This document shows positions 1 through 8,938 of a DNA stretch of 64,000 nt, in pieces. The position numbers and the translations under genes are program-made. Within the stretch, counting starts at the first letter, position 1, and each line of letters starts with the position of its first letter. The stretch lies in assembly GCF_005491425.1 (NCBI RefSeq), contig NZ_CP028083.1:1078001-1142000 (forward strand), read 5' to 3'. Source of the stretch: Lysinibacillus sp. SGAir0095 (lineage in GTDB: Bacteria; Bacillota; Bacilli; Bacillales_A; Planococcaceae). Below the pieces are notes generated by a model. That model was not told where the DNA came from. It made no database searches and saw only the letters and a list, made by a program, of their open reading frames with translations.

Positions 1-897
1 GGGAAACAAGTGACAGTTCTAGTAGAATTGAAAGCTCGATTCGATGAGGAAAATAACGTGCATTGGGCAAAAGAATTAGAACAAGCCGGATGCCTGGTCA
101 TTTACGGAATGAATAACCTGAAAACACATTCTAAAATAACCCTCGTGGTCCGCCAAAATAACGGAAAAATCGAGCGTTTTGTTCACCTTGGTACAGGAAA
201 CTATAATGATGCCACCGCTAAGTTTTATACAGATATGGGAATTATCACATCGGTTAAGGAATTTGGTATAGATGCAACAAACTTCTTTAATTACTTAAGC
301 GGCTACACAGAAAAACCAAAATTCCATCATCTTGTTGTTGCGCCCTTTGATATTCGAGATGAGTTTATTGAATTAATAGATGAAGAAATTCGTTGCCATA
401 AGAGATTTGGCAATGGGTTTATTCGTGCAAAAATGAACTCTTTAACAGATAAAGATCTTATCATGAAGTTTTATGAAGCCTCTATTAATGGAGTAAAAGT
501 TGAGCTTGTGATACGTGGGATATGTTGCTTACGACCTGGAATACAGGGAATTAGTGAAAACATAACAGTTACAAGTATCGTAGGACGTTTTTTAGAGCAT
601 ACACGAATTTACTGGTTCCATCACAATGGAGAAAATAAAATCTATTTATCTTCTGCGGATTTAATGACACGTAATATGGTCAAACGAGTTGAGATATTAT
701 TCCCACTATATTCTTATGATATTAAGCAAAGAGTAATGGATATTTTAAGGACGCAGCTAGCTGATACAGTAAAAGCACGTGTTCAAGATTCAACAGGAAA
801 ATATCATTTTATAGAAATAAGTAATACTGATAAAGCGATAAATTCTCAGGAGCAGTTTTTACTTGAGGCAATGAGTACTGTCGTAGTAGAAGAATAA
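1..897 (+). CDS. ppk: Polyphosphate kinase, C-terminal part (5' end outside window)
   Basis: Polyphosphate kinase 1 transfers the terminal phosphate of ATP to polyphosphate reversibly through a phosphohistidine. The reading frame is open from base 1, so only about 298 of the usual ~700 codons are present, covering the C-terminal catalytic lobes. Visible family signatures are the KTHSKI segment (its histidine corresponds to the phosphorylated His of E. coli PPK), the VHLGTGNYN stretch that follows it, and RFLEHTRIY, which carries the second conserved His, followed by [11 protein letters not shown]. The gene ends in TAA and is followed by a strong hairpin terminator. A ppx partner is not visible on this side. 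The identification is firm and only the N-terminal half is missing. Confidence 0.95.
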   Translation, partial: GKQVTVLVELKARFDEENNVHWAKELEQAGCLVIYGMNNLKTHSKITLVVRQNNGKIERFVHLGTGNYNDATAKFYTDMGIITSVKEFGIDATNFFNYLSGYTEKPKFHHLVVAPFDIRDEFIELIDEEIRCHKRFGNGFIRAKMNSLTDKDLIMKFYEASINGVKVELVIRGICCLRPGIQGISENITVTSIVGRFLEHTRIYWFHHNGENKIYLSSADLMTRNMVKRVEILFPLYSYDIKQRVMDILRTQLADTVKARVQDSTGKYHFIEISNTDKAINSQEQFLLEAMSTVVVEE

Positions 898-933
898 AAG
901 ACATTTTGCAATTTAATTAACTATTTTCATAAA

Positions 934-975
934 ACATCATCTCCCATTTTTTGTCTAAGAGATGATGTATTTTTA
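934..975 (+). terminator. Intrinsic terminator of ppk
   Basis: A perfect 10-bp inverted repeat (ACATCATCTC / GAGATGATGT, arms 934-943 and 959-968) is followed by ATTTTTAT. It lies 37 bases after the ppk stop codon. Confidence 0.85.
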
Positions 976-1138
976 TAGGTATTTTTTCATGTTAAGTTAT
1001 TAATATTCATCGAAAAGTTGATTTAGTTATACATTTGTCCTAAAATTAGATGGAAATATAAAATAATAATGGATTATAGTGTTATAATATAACTATATAT
1101 ATTTATGCATCACGTCATGTAGCTAATGGGGGATAATA

Positions 1139-2794
1139 ATGATTACTTTTCCAACAATGGAGTTTGAAAATTACTTGCAAGATTTGATGAAACTAAATCC
1201 ATTTGATTCTGTTGTCATACTAAAAACACAGAATGAAGGAAAATATACTGTAGAGATGATTAATTCAAATGCCTCAATTCTTTCCCCTGTTCCTTATATG
1301 AAGGGAATGGATGCAAATGGCTTTTTTCAATGGTTAGATTGGGAGAAAGTGGAGGAAATGCTCCGAAATCCAAAGGAAGAAGTCGAATTTCTTACCATAC
1401 AGAATTATTCCAAGCAAGTATCTGTTTACATTCAAACAATTATGAAAAACACTGAAGAATACTTTGCATTGATTATGAAGCAAGTGAATGATGATGAAAA
1501 GAATTCTTATAGCTTGTACACTTTTCAAAATGAAAATACCGGGCTATTAAATAAAAGAGCTTTAAATATTAAATGGTCAGAGCATTACCAAAACTATAAT
1601 GATCTTCGCCAGATTTCATTTTTACTTGTCGATTTGGATCGCTTTAAAAAATACAATGAATCACTTGGAAAACAAAAAGCGGATGAAATGATCAAGAAAA
1701 TTAGTGAACGCTTCAATGAGGTTCGAAGTGAATCATGCGAGCTCTATCATTATAGTGGAGACGAATTTGTTTTTTTAGTTCGACATACACTTCGTGAAGA
1801 GGTGGAGCTTGTTGTCAATAAGATTTACGAACAGCTGAAGGAACCTTTTCTAATCGATGTTCATGAGTACTTTGTTACTTGTTCAATCGGTATTTCAACA
1901 ATCGCAGGAAATCAGTCCCGAGATCTGGAGACATTATTGCATCAGGCTGAACAGGCATTGTTTTATGTAAAGAAACACGGTCGTGCACATTTCAGATTTT
2001 ATCGTGAAGAAATGAGCCATACCTTCCAAAATGAAGTATTAATGGAAGCACATTTAAGAAGAGCCATAGAATTTAACGAACTTTCCCTACATTTGCAGCC
2101 CCAAATTGATTTTGATACATATGAAATTGATAGCTTTGAAGCATTAATTAGATGGAATAATCCAAAGTTTGGATTCGTACCACCCTCACAGTTTATTCCA
2201 ATAGCTGAATCATCAGGCTTAATCATTCAAATCGGCGAGTGGGTGTTAGAGCAGGTTTGCAAGTACCAACAGGAATGGAAGGCAAAAGGGTATAGACCAG
2301 TTCGAATTGCCGTCAATATCTCACCAAAGCAATTCAAACAAGAAAAGTTTGCGGAAAAGGTAAGACGAGTAATTTTAAAATACGATGTCGAGCCACGTTA
2401 TATCGAATTGGAAATTACGGAAAGCTCGATGGTGAACGTTGATGAAACCGAGAGTATCTTAAAGAATCTAAAAGCTTTAGGTGTTTTCGTCTCTGTTGAT
2501 GATTTTGGGACAGGTTATTCGTCTCTTAGTTATTTAAAAAAATATCCGATTGACATTATCAAAATCGATCAATCCTTTATCGCCGATTTAAATAAAGACG
2601 ATAAAAATGAAGCAATTGTCAAAGCAATCATCGCGCTATCTCAAAATCTGGAAATGGACGTAATCGCTGAGGGCGTAGAAGAAATTTCTCAAGAAAACTT
2701 CCTAAAACTGCATCAATGCAAAAAAGGTCAGGGCTACTTATACAACAAACCCCTTCCTGTAGATGAAATTGTAAAAAAATACCTGATAAACTAA
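1139..2794 (+). CDS. GGDEF-EAL protein, probable c-di-GMP phosphodiesterase
   Basis: Cytosolic c-di-GMP turnover protein of 551 aa with no membrane segment. Residues ~1-125 form an unassigned N-terminal region that could be PAS-like. Residues ~130-290 are a GGDEF domain whose active-site motif reads SGDEF (206-210), with the metal-site stretch LLVDLDRF at 162-169. Residues ~300-551 are an EAL domain with EALIRW (334), NISPKQF, ELEITESS, DDFGTGYSS and IAEGVE, all the residues expected of an active EAL phosphodiesterase. The first Gly to Ser change suggests the GGDEF half is weak or only regulatory, so net c-di-GMP hydrolysis is the likeliest role. The start codon follows GGGGGA. It is a single-gene unit with its own terminator. 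B. subtilis carries EAL protein genes such as ykuI in the corresponding region, but orthology was not established. Confidence 0.88.
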   Translation: MITFPTMEFENYLQDLMKLNPFDSVVILKTQNEGKYTVEMINSNASILSPVPYMKGMDANGFFQWLDWEKVEEMLRNPKEEVEFLTIQNYSKQVSVYIQTIMKNTEEYFALIMKQVNDDEKNSYSLYTFQNENTGLLNKRALNIKWSEHYQNYNDLRQISFLLVDLDRFKKYNESLGKQKADEMIKKISERFNEVRSESCELYHYSGDEFVFLVRHTLREEVELVVNKIYEQLKEPFLIDVHEYFVTCSIGISTIAGNQSRDLETLLHQAEQALFYVKKHGRAHFRFYREEMSHTFQNEVLMEAHLRRAIEFNELSLHLQPQIDFDTYEIDSFEALIRWNNPKFGFVPPSQFIPIAESSGLIIQIGEWVLEQVCKYQQEWKAKGYRPVRIAVNISPKQFKQEKFAEKVRRVILKYDVEPRYIELEITESSMVNVDETESILKNLKALGVFVSVDDFGTGYSSLSYLKKYPIDIIKIDQSFIADLNKDDKNEAIVKAIIALSQNLEMDVIAEGVEEISQENFLKLHQCKKGQGYLYNKPLPVDEIVKKYLIN

Positions 2795-2799
2795 TTGTA

Positions 2800-2842
2800 A
2801 ACCGACAAATTTTATGATTCATAGAATTTGTTGGTTTTTTGT
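2800..2842 (+). terminator. Intrinsic terminator between convergent genes
   Basis: Arms AACCGACAAATT (2800-2811) and AATTTGTTGGTT (2825-2836) form a near-perfect 12-bp stem followed by TTTTGTTTG. It ends the GGDEF-EAL gene and may also serve the converging NERD gene. Confidence 0.8.
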
Positions 2843-2896
2843 TTGGGTAAAGCGAGTTAGGGGCATTTAATGCAGCTGGTGAAAAAATGGAGCAAG

Positions 2897-3823
2897 CTAG
2901 GTGTAATAAATCCACCGGTTGGCACCTGATTTAGTGAAGTGTTTGTTGAGGATTCTTTGTATGGTCTTTTGAGAAATTTCAAGGTCGCACCAATCACATA
3001 CTTTGGGAGTTGTAATTTTTTCATCAGGGAATAGAATTTGGAATTCTTTTGCTGTGCGAATTACAGCAGATTCTAGTTTTTGTTTGCTTCTGCAATTTAA
3101 ACAAAGAACTTCCATTTCTCGTCTATAGTTTGTTGTACAAAATTTAAAAGTCTCACAAGAAACACATTTTATGCCTTTCTGTAACTCATGATATGAAAAG
3201 GTAGGATATTGCTTTAGAGGATATTCTTGAATATGGAGAGTATTTAACTTTTCCGCAATATTTCTATGTCTTTCATCTAATTTTAATCGTTCTAAATTTA
3301 GAGTCTTTAAAAAACGATTAACTTGATTTGGTAGAATGAAAGTTTTTTCTGGCTGAGCTTGATAAAGCGAGAATTCGGGGTTAACAAAGAGAACTTTTGA
3401 ATGAATAGGGATATTTATATTTAATTTATGAAGAAGTTGACGCATTAATGATTCAGTTCGTTGTAATTGGATTAGGGGATTGGAAATTTCGAATCCATCT
3501 TTTTGGAGGAAGCGATTAGAATCATAGTAGAAATCACCAGAATAATTCTTAATTTCGAATAGAAAAATTTGATCCTTTAAAATTAATATAGAATCAATTT
3601 GAAAAGTTTGATTATTAACGGTTAGTAATAAATCGTTTAAGACTATACAATCACAGTTTAGTGTTTGTATTAAGGAGTCAAATTTCTGCTCTCCCTCAAA
3701 TCCCTTTGTTAGAGCATATAAGTTTTGCTGATCTTTCTTGGATAACTGAATTCTAGATTCTAAAGTTTTAAGAACAATTAATTCTAAAGGTTCTATTCTA
3801 GATTTATATATCAGAAGCCTCAT
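2897..3823 (-). CDS. NERD (nuclease-related) domain protein with C-terminal cysteine clusters
   Basis: Protein of 308 aa. Residues ~40-150 form a NERD domain, a restriction-endonuclease-like fold. GFEGEQ (41-46), QIDSIL (75-80, the conserved Asp) and LFEIKNYSG (88-96, the E-x-K pair) supply the D...ExK constellation seen in nuclease folds. The C-terminal third has two CxxC pairs (C220/C223 and C241/C244), suggesting a zinc ribbon, then a third CxxC (C276/C279) in a short basic, helix-forming tail that could bind DNA. Proteins of this architecture are widespread in Bacilli with no established function. Nuclease activity is inferred from the fold motifs only. It stands alone, converging on the GGDEF-EAL gene and divergent from fadH. 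Confidence 0.82.
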   Translation of the reverse strand: MRLLIYKSRIEPLELIVLKTLESRIQLSKKDQQNLYALTKGFEGEQKFDSLIQTLNCDCIVLNDLLLTVNNQTFQIDSILILKDQIFLFEIKNYSGDFYYDSNRFLQKDGFEISNPLIQLQRTESLMRQLLHKLNINIPIHSKVLFVNPEFSLYQAQPEKTFILPNQVNRFLKTLNLERLKLDERHRNIAEKLNTLHIQEYPLKQYPTFSYHELQKGIKCVSCETFKFCTTNYRREMEVLCLNCRSKQKLESAVIRTAKEFQILFPDEKITTPKVCDWCDLEISQKTIQRILNKHFTKSGANRWIYYT

Positions 3824-4059
3824 CCTTTCGTGCGATTATAACACTAGTATAGTTTAGAATTATGTAAATTTCTATTAGATGAAAGGTTAAATTTGAATTG
3901 TGTTAGGTAATTTTGAATTTTTTGTAGCAATACTTCGTAGATTCAGGTAGAGCAATTTTACGTTGGACAATAGAAGAGGGAAAACAGGATTCAAAGTCCA
4001 CGAGAAGAGCGATCGCGGACAAACTAAACCCCATTTATCCAAAAATTCTAAAAACTAAA
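3824..4059. other. Gene-free stretch with a short relict-like reading frame
   Basis: Between the NERD gene and fadH there is no convincing gene. A TTG-initiated frame on the + strand (3963-4058, 31 codons) encodes a basic peptide with the core FKVHEKSDRGQTKPHLS. It has no Shine-Dalgarno site and runs into the fadH promoter, so it looks like the remnant of a dispersed repeat or old coding sequence rather than an expressed gene. Confidence 0.4.
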
Positions 4060-4108
4060 ATGACAAATTTGTGAATTTATAGTAAACTGAAAAGTGAATG
4101 GACATTCA
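4060..4108 (+). promoter_or_regulatory. Candidate fadH promoter with overlapping palindromic operator
   Basis: ATGACA (4060-4065), a 17-bp spacer and TAAACT (4083-4088) form a plausible sigma-A promoter. The palindrome TGAATG-GA-CATTCA (4095-4108) sits at the expected transcription start. The half-sites TGAATG/CATTCA match those of the Bacillus FadR repressor box, but the centre is 2 bp instead of 6, so FadR control is only a suggestion. Confidence 0.45.
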
Positions 4109-4130
4109 TTAAGGGGTAGGGGGAGTATGT

Positions 4131-4898
4131 ATGTTGAAGAATGAGACGATTATTGTGACTGGCGGTTCTAGTGGGATGGGACTTGCTATGGCGAAACAGT
4201 TTGTTCAAGATGGCGCAAATGTAGTGATTACTGGTCGAGATAGAGAACGCTTACAAAATGCAAAAAATGAAATTATGGCTTTTGGTGAAAATGTTGAAAT
4301 ATTTCAAATGGATGTACGTGAAGTTGAGCATGTAAAGGCGATGGTTCAATTTGCTGTAGAGAAATTCGGTAAAATTGATGGATTAGTTAATAATGCTGCG
4401 GGGAACTTTATTGTTGCGGCAGAAAAGCTTTCGCCGAATGGGTGGAAAGCGGTGATTGACATCGTTTTAAATGGAACGTTCTATTGCTCTTCCGAAGTAG
4501 GGAAGTATTGGATCGACAATGGAATAAAAGGAAAAATTCTAAATATGGTAGCTACATATGCCTGGGGAGCAGGAGCTGGCGTTGTTCATTCGGCAGCTGC
4601 AAAAGCAGGTGTATTGTCATTAACTAGAACTTTAGCTGTTGAATGGGGACATCAGTATGGAATTCGGGTAAATGCAATAGCACCAGGTCCAATTGAAAGA
4701 ACAGGTGGAGCAGGGAAGCTGTGGGAATCTGAGGAGCAAGCAAAACGAACATTGAACTCGGTTCCTTTAAAAAGACTTGGAACACCAGAAGAAATTGCAG
4801 ATCTCGCAACTTTTATTATGTCCAATAAGGCGTCATATATGAATGGGGAATGTGTCACGCTAGATGGTGGCCAATGGTTAAATAAATTTCCGTTTTAA
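4131..4898 (+). CDS. fadH: 2,4-dienoyl-CoA reductase, short-chain dehydrogenase family
   Basis: NADPH-dependent SDR of 255 aa expected to reduce 2,4-dienoyl-CoA intermediates during beta-oxidation of unsaturated fatty acids. It has the Rossmann TGGSSGMG motif near the N-terminus and NNAAGNF in the middle. In place of the usual YxxxK catalytic pair it has HSAAAKAG, the Tyr-less arrangement typical of dienoyl-CoA reductases as opposed to ordinary SDRs. Length and context match B. subtilis YkuF (fadH), which begins the same conserved block. The start is the ATG after GGGGGAG. A nearby palindrome suggests repressor control. No terminator hairpin is evident downstream. Confidence 0.88.
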   Translation: MLKNETIIVTGGSSGMGLAMAKQFVQDGANVVITGRDRERLQNAKNEIMAFGENVEIFQMDVREVEHVKAMVQFAVEKFGKIDGLVNNAAGNFIVAAEKLSPNGWKAVIDIVLNGTFYCSSEVGKYWIDNGIKGKILNMVATYAWGAGAGVVHSAAAKAGVLSLTRTLAVEWGHQYGIRVNAIAPGPIERTGGAGKLWESEEQAKRTLNSVPLKRLGTPEEIADLATFIMSNKASYMNGECVTLDGGQWLNKFPF

Positions 4899-5101
4899 TA
4901 ACATAATTCAAAAATAGTGCACGTACAAAAGGATTTGAAGGCAACCAATAGTCTCCAATGCAAAAAATCGTGTACTGCATTACTAAATATTGGACTCAAT
5001 AGTCAAGCAAATCTTGGCATTCATTTTAATGAAGAATAAACACTACGGTATAAGAAGCATACTAATTACACTTTCTTAACTGAAAAAAAGGAGGCGTAAT
5101 T

Positions 5102-5341
5102 ATGGGAATGTGGACTATACCGACAATCATTACAGGGGCACTTATTGTTCTTGTATCCTACTTACTCACTGCCGGGGTAATGAAAAAGACGAGGCACCGT
5201 GAGTCGGCAACAGATACACCGATTAGCAAGATGGTAAGAGATCATCCAGTAGCGATGAACCCAATCATAATTATGTACATTATTTTCGGGCTGTTTACTG
5301 GAATAATTATCTTTTATTATTGGTCAATTTATGGATATTAG
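5102..5341 (+). CDS. Small two-TM membrane protein, unknown function
   Basis: A 79-aa protein preceded by a strong AAGGAGGCG Shine-Dalgarno. It has two hydrophobic helices (about residues 5-27 and 52-75) separated by a basic, polar loop containing KKTRHRESATDTPISKMVRDH. The polar loop between two helices suggests a hairpin topology. No family is recognised. It sits where B. subtilis carries several small yku genes, but no orthology is claimed. It is probably real given its RBS and composition. Confidence 0.6.
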   Translation: MGMWTIPTIITGALIVLVSYLLTAGVMKKTRHRESATDTPISKMVRDHPVAMNPIIIMYIIFGLFTGIIIFYYWSIYGY

Positions 5342-5485
5342 TATGTGAAAATTTTAAGGAAATCATCCTTCTACTCTAAAATACTGTGCCATATCATGGT
5401 CAATTGTGAACAAATTGTGATATGATATAAGGAGAGTGTAGTTTTCCTGTTCCAAAGTTATTGACAGGCAAAGGAGTAGAAGGTC

Positions 5486-5929
5486 ATGATTTCAACAAAT
5501 ACAAGAGCATTATTAGAGACACCAATTAGTGACTTTATTATTTCATCTGAAAAAGTTGCACATGTTCAAATTGGCAATAGTGCAGAACATGCTTTACTCG
5601 TCTTAACAAAAACAGGTTATTCTTCTGTACCTGTATTGGATATTAAGTATCGTTTACACGGTCTTTTAAGTAGTAAAATGATTACCGAATCCATATTGGG
5701 TTTAGAACGAATTGAATATGAAAAATTGGGGAATATCAAAGTTGATGATTGTATGGACCCGGATGTTACGTATTTAAAAATAACTGATACGTTCCAGAGA
5801 GCTTTAGATTTAGTCATCAACCATGCATTTTTATGTGTAGTCGATGATGAAGGAACTTTTGTTGGTATTTTAACCCGTCGTGTAATTTTAAAGCAGTTAA
5901 AAAAATATATTTATCAAGTAGAAGATTAA
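5486..5929 (+). CDS. cbpB: CBS-domain c-di-AMP-binding protein CbpB/DarB (YkuL)
   Basis: A 147-aa cytosolic protein consisting of two CBS motifs (about residues 10-70 and 80-145). Length, sequence and position before ccpC match B. subtilis YkuL (DarB), known as CbpB in Listeria. In those organisms the apo-protein activates the (p)ppGpp synthetase Rel, and in B. subtilis it also stimulates pyruvate carboxylase. Binding c-di-AMP abolishes these interactions. A pycA gene lies 44 kb downstream. It has its own RBS (AAAGGAG) and terminator. The role is assigned from the family and synteny. Confidence 0.85.
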   Translation: MISTNTRALLETPISDFIISSEKVAHVQIGNSAEHALLVLTKTGYSSVPVLDIKYRLHGLLSSKMITESILGLERIEYEKLGNIKVDDCMDPDVTYLKITDTFQRALDLVINHAFLCVVDDEGTFVGILTRRVILKQLKKYIYQVED

Positions 5930-5948
5930 TAGAATTGATTATTAGACT

Positions 5949-5985
5949 CGACAAAATCCACTTATTAGGGTTTTGTCGTTTTTTA
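5949..5985 (+). terminator. Intrinsic terminator of cbpB
   Basis: CGACAAAATCC pairs with GGGTTTTGTCG (5949-5959 / 5968-5978), followed by TTTTTTA. Confidence 0.85.
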
Positions 5986-6013
5986 CATAGCCTATTTTAA
6001 GGGGGAGAGTTAA

Positions 6014-6904
6014 ATGACTGCAACAGAAGCAGAAATCATTAAAATTCTTGCAGAAGAGAAGAATATGAGAAAAGCAGCGGAACGTCTTTTCCTAACACAG
6101 CCAGCCCTCTCCCAAAGATTACAATCAATCGAAAAGGATTGGGGTGCCCAGCTTTTCATTCGTTCGCAAAAGGGACTTACGCCAACGCCAGCTGGAGAAT
6201 TAGTTATTCAATATGCGAATGAAACCATCTTAAGGAAAGAGCAAATCTTTGATACAATTCAAGCCTTAAATTCGAAAGTTCACGGCACATTAAAGATTGC
6301 ATGTGCCTCCATTGTAGGTCAAAATTGGCTTCCAAAAGTCTTAAAGGAGTTTGTCACAATTTATCCGGATGCGAAAATATCACTTATTACTGGATGGAGC
6401 TCGGAAATTGTGAAAGCCTTATATGAGGGTGAAGCACATGTAGGAATTGTGCGGGGACAAGTAGAATGGAAAGGTAAAAAAGTTCATCTATTTAGAGATA
6501 TGATGTATCTCGTGGATAAGGAAATTGAAAACATTGATGATATTTTAACGACTGATAGACCCTTTATTCAATTTAAAAGTGATTCCAATTACTATCAGGA
6601 AATTCAGCTTTGGTGGCAACGTCATTTCTCCTCAAATCCGAAAAGACAAATTATTGTAGATCAGATTGAAACATGTAAACAAATGGCCATGAATGGTATA
6701 GGTTATGCAATCTTGCCATCTATAACACTAAACGGGGAAGAAGATGTAAACAAGATTCCATTAACGCAAAATGAAAAGGATACTGGATTGACACGAGATA
6801 CTTGGTTGATTGGATATGACTCTTCGTTTGAATTAAGACAAGTCGCTGCCTTTATGGATGTGGTAACTCAGCATGCAAGTTGCCTTTATGATTATACGAA
6901 ATAA
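6014..6904 (+). CDS. ccpC: LysR-family regulator CcpC
   Basis: LysR-type transcriptional regulator of 296 aa. The N-terminal winged HTH (about residues 4-62, with RKAAERLFLTQPALSQRLQ) is very close to that of B. subtilis CcpC, and residues ~90-290 form the effector-binding domain. CcpC represses the TCA-cycle genes citZ and citB and is relieved by citrate. Position between ykuL and the dap genes is the same as in B. subtilis. The start follows GGGGGAG. Citrate responsiveness is inferred from the family. It would fit with the tricarboxylate transporter at 30.7-33.9 kb. Confidence 0.88.
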   Translation: MTATEAEIIKILAEEKNMRKAAERLFLTQPALSQRLQSIEKDWGAQLFIRSQKGLTPTPAGELVIQYANETILRKEQIFDTIQALNSKVHGTLKIACASIVGQNWLPKVLKEFVTIYPDAKISLITGWSSEIVKALYEGEAHVGIVRGQVEWKGKKVHLFRDMMYLVDKEIENIDDILTTDRPFIQFKSDSNYYQEIQLWWQRHFSSNPKRQIIVDQIETCKQMAMNGIGYAILPSITLNGEEDVNKIPLTQNEKDTGLTRDTWLIGYDSSFELRQVAAFMDVVTQHASCLYDYTK

Positions 6905-7010
6905 TGAATAATTATTTGACTCATACGAGGTAATTATACGTGCTATTTATTAGAATATTTAGTACAATCAATTATGTGAATGCATTTTACATAGATAAGG
7001 AGATTTAACA

Positions 7011-7727
7011 ATGACTAAAAAATTAAATGCACAAGAAATTATTCAATTTATCTCAGATTCTAAAAAAGTAACACCTGTAAAAGTTTATGTTAAGGGTGAA
7101 AGTGTTGCTTCTTTATCATATGGAGAAAATTCTAAGGTTTTCGGTGAAGGAAATAGCGCAGTTGTTTTCGGTGAATGGAATGAAATCGAAGCAAGCTTAA
7201 AAGAGCACGGCAATCAAATTGCGGACTATGTAATTGAAAATGACCGTCGTAACTCTGGCGTTCCTTTACTAGATTTAAAATATCAAAATGCACGTATTGA
7301 GCCAGGTGCGATTATTCGTGATCAAGTAACAATTGGTGATAATGCAGTTATCATGATGGGTGCAATCATTAATATCGGTGCTGAAATTGGTGAAAAAACA
7401 ATGATCGATATGGGTGCTGTATTAGGCGGGCGTGCAACTGTAGGTAAGGGATGCCATATTGGCGCAGGTACAGTTCTAGCAGGTGTAATCGAACCACCAT
7501 CAGCCACTCCAGTAATTATTGAAGATGATGTTGTAATTGGTGCAAACGCTGTTGTATTAGAAGGTGTACGAGTAGGCCAAGGTGCAGTTGTTGCAGCAGG
7601 TGCAATCGTTATTAGTGATGTTGAGCCGTATACAGTTGTAGGTGGAGTACCTGCACGCGTTTTAAAACAATTAGATGAAAAAACAAAATCTAAAACTGAA
7701 ATAATTGATGCACTAAGAAATATTTAA
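7011..7727 (+). CDS. dapH: Tetrahydrodipicolinate N-acetyltransferase
   Basis: A 238-aa left-handed beta-helix acetyltransferase that N-acetylates tetrahydrodipicolinate in the acetylated branch of the diaminopimelate/lysine pathway. The N-terminal ~85 residues form the DapH-specific alpha/beta domain and residues ~90-215 show hexapeptide repeats ([IV]-G-x-x-x-x turns such as [20 protein letters not shown]). It is followed after 12 bases by dapL, giving a two-gene operon. Symbol and order (ykuQ-ykuR) match B. subtilis. Confidence 0.95.
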   Translation: MTKKLNAQEIIQFISDSKKVTPVKVYVKGESVASLSYGENSKVFGEGNSAVVFGEWNEIEASLKEHGNQIADYVIENDRRNSGVPLLDLKYQNARIEPGAIIRDQVTIGDNAVIMMGAIINIGAEIGEKTMIDMGAVLGGRATVGKGCHIGAGTVLAGVIEPPSATPVIIEDDVVIGANAVVLEGVRVGQGAVVAAGAIVISDVEPYTVVGGVPARVLKQLDEKTKSKTEIIDALRNI

Positions 7728-7739
7728 GAAGGTGTTAGG

Positions 7740-8855
7740 ATGGATACACTCATTCAAATTCGAAGAGAGTTACATCAAATACCCGAGTTAGGATTTCAAG
7801 AATTCAAAACTCAAGCGTATTTGCTTGATAAAATCTCTCAATTTCCACAAGAACATTTAAATGTTATAACTTGGAAAACAGGTATTGTGGTGAAAATTGA
7901 CGGTAGTAATCCATCTAAGACAATTGGTTGGCGTTCAGACATTGATGGTTTACCTATTGTTGAGGAAACAGGGTTAACGTTTTCATCCACTCATGAAGGG
8001 AAGATGCATGCATGTGGCCACGATTGCCATATGACAATCGCACTTGGCTTAGTTGAAGCTTTAGCTGTATCACCCCCAACACAAAACGTTGTCGTGTACT
8101 TCCAGCCTGCTGAAGAAGGTCCTGGTGGGGCGGAGCCTATGTTAAATTGGTTAAAAGCAGAGAGACCGGATCTTTTGGCGGATGAAATCTATGCCTTACA
8201 TATCGCTCCTGAATACCCCGTGGGGACAGTGGCGACTCGTCCAGGTCTTTTATTTGCCAATACTTCAGAGCTATTTATTGATCTAAAAGGTTTAGGCGGA
8301 CATGCTGCATATCCTCATAAGACAAGGGATATGACAGTCGCAGCTGCGAACTTGATCGTACAATTACAGACGATTGTTAGTCGTAATGTTAATCCAATGG
8401 ACAGTGCTGTGGTAACTATCGGAAAACTGACTTCAGGTACAGTCCAAAATATTATTGCCGAGAATGCAAGATTAGAAGGAACAATTCGTACGCTTAATGC
8501 AGAGGCTATGGCTGAAGTAAAAAAGCGAATTGAAGCCATTTGCGCTGGAATTGAAGCCTCTTTTGAATGTGAAATTCACATAGATTATGGATCTATGTAT
8601 TATGAGGTAAATAATGATTCTGAATGTGCAAAAAAGTTACTGGATTTTGCGGAAGAATTCGAGGGTGCAACCTCATATGAATGTCCTGCCGCAATGACTG
8701 GCGAAGATTTTGGCTATTTCATAAAAGATATACCAGGCGCAATGTTTTGGTCTGGAGCTAATTGTGAATATGGCTTACACCATGCAAAAATCAACCCTGA
8801 TGAGAAGTTGCTTTCATTTAATGCGAATTTCGTGGAACAATTTATCAGAAATTAA
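7740..8855 (+). CDS. dapL: N-acetyldiaminopimelate deacetylase
   Basis: M20-family metallohydrolase of 371 aa that deacetylates N-acetyl-LL-diaminopimelate, downstream of DapH and the transaminase step. Metal-site motifs seen are [11 protein letters not shown] (Asp near residue 68), HACGHDCHM (~92-100) and QPAEEGPGG (~129-137, the catalytic Glu pair), plus a C-terminal LHHAK. The dimerisation lid domain spans ~175-290. It is co-transcribed with dapH and closed by a bidirectional terminator. This is the YkuR orthologue by sequence and order. Confidence 0.93.
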   Translation: MDTLIQIRRELHQIPELGFQEFKTQAYLLDKISQFPQEHLNVITWKTGIVVKIDGSNPSKTIGWRSDIDGLPIVEETGLTFSSTHEGKMHACGHDCHMTIALGLVEALAVSPPTQNVVVYFQPAEEGPGGAEPMLNWLKAERPDLLADEIYALHIAPEYPVGTVATRPGLLFANTSELFIDLKGLGGHAAYPHKTRDMTVAAANLIVQLQTIVSRNVNPMDSAVVTIGKLTSGTVQNIIAENARLEGTIRTLNAEAMAEVKKRIEAICAGIEASFECEIHIDYGSMYYEVNNDSECAKKLLDFAEEFEGATSYECPAAMTGEDFGYFIKDIPGAMFWSGANCEYGLHHAKINPDEKLLSFNANFVEQFIRN

Positions 8856-8863
8856 TAAAACAA

Positions 8864-8902
8864 AAAATGGAAATGTCCTCATAGGGCATTTCCATTTTCA
8901 TT
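8864..8902. terminator. Bidirectional terminator between dapL and the MFS gene
   Basis: AAAATGGAAATG pairs with CATTTCCATTTT, around a short loop containing CCTCATAGGG. The A/T-rich flanks provide a U-tract in either direction. Confidence 0.8.
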
Positions 8903-8938
8903 TTGTGGGAATAAAAAGGCAATAACATGACCGATTTA

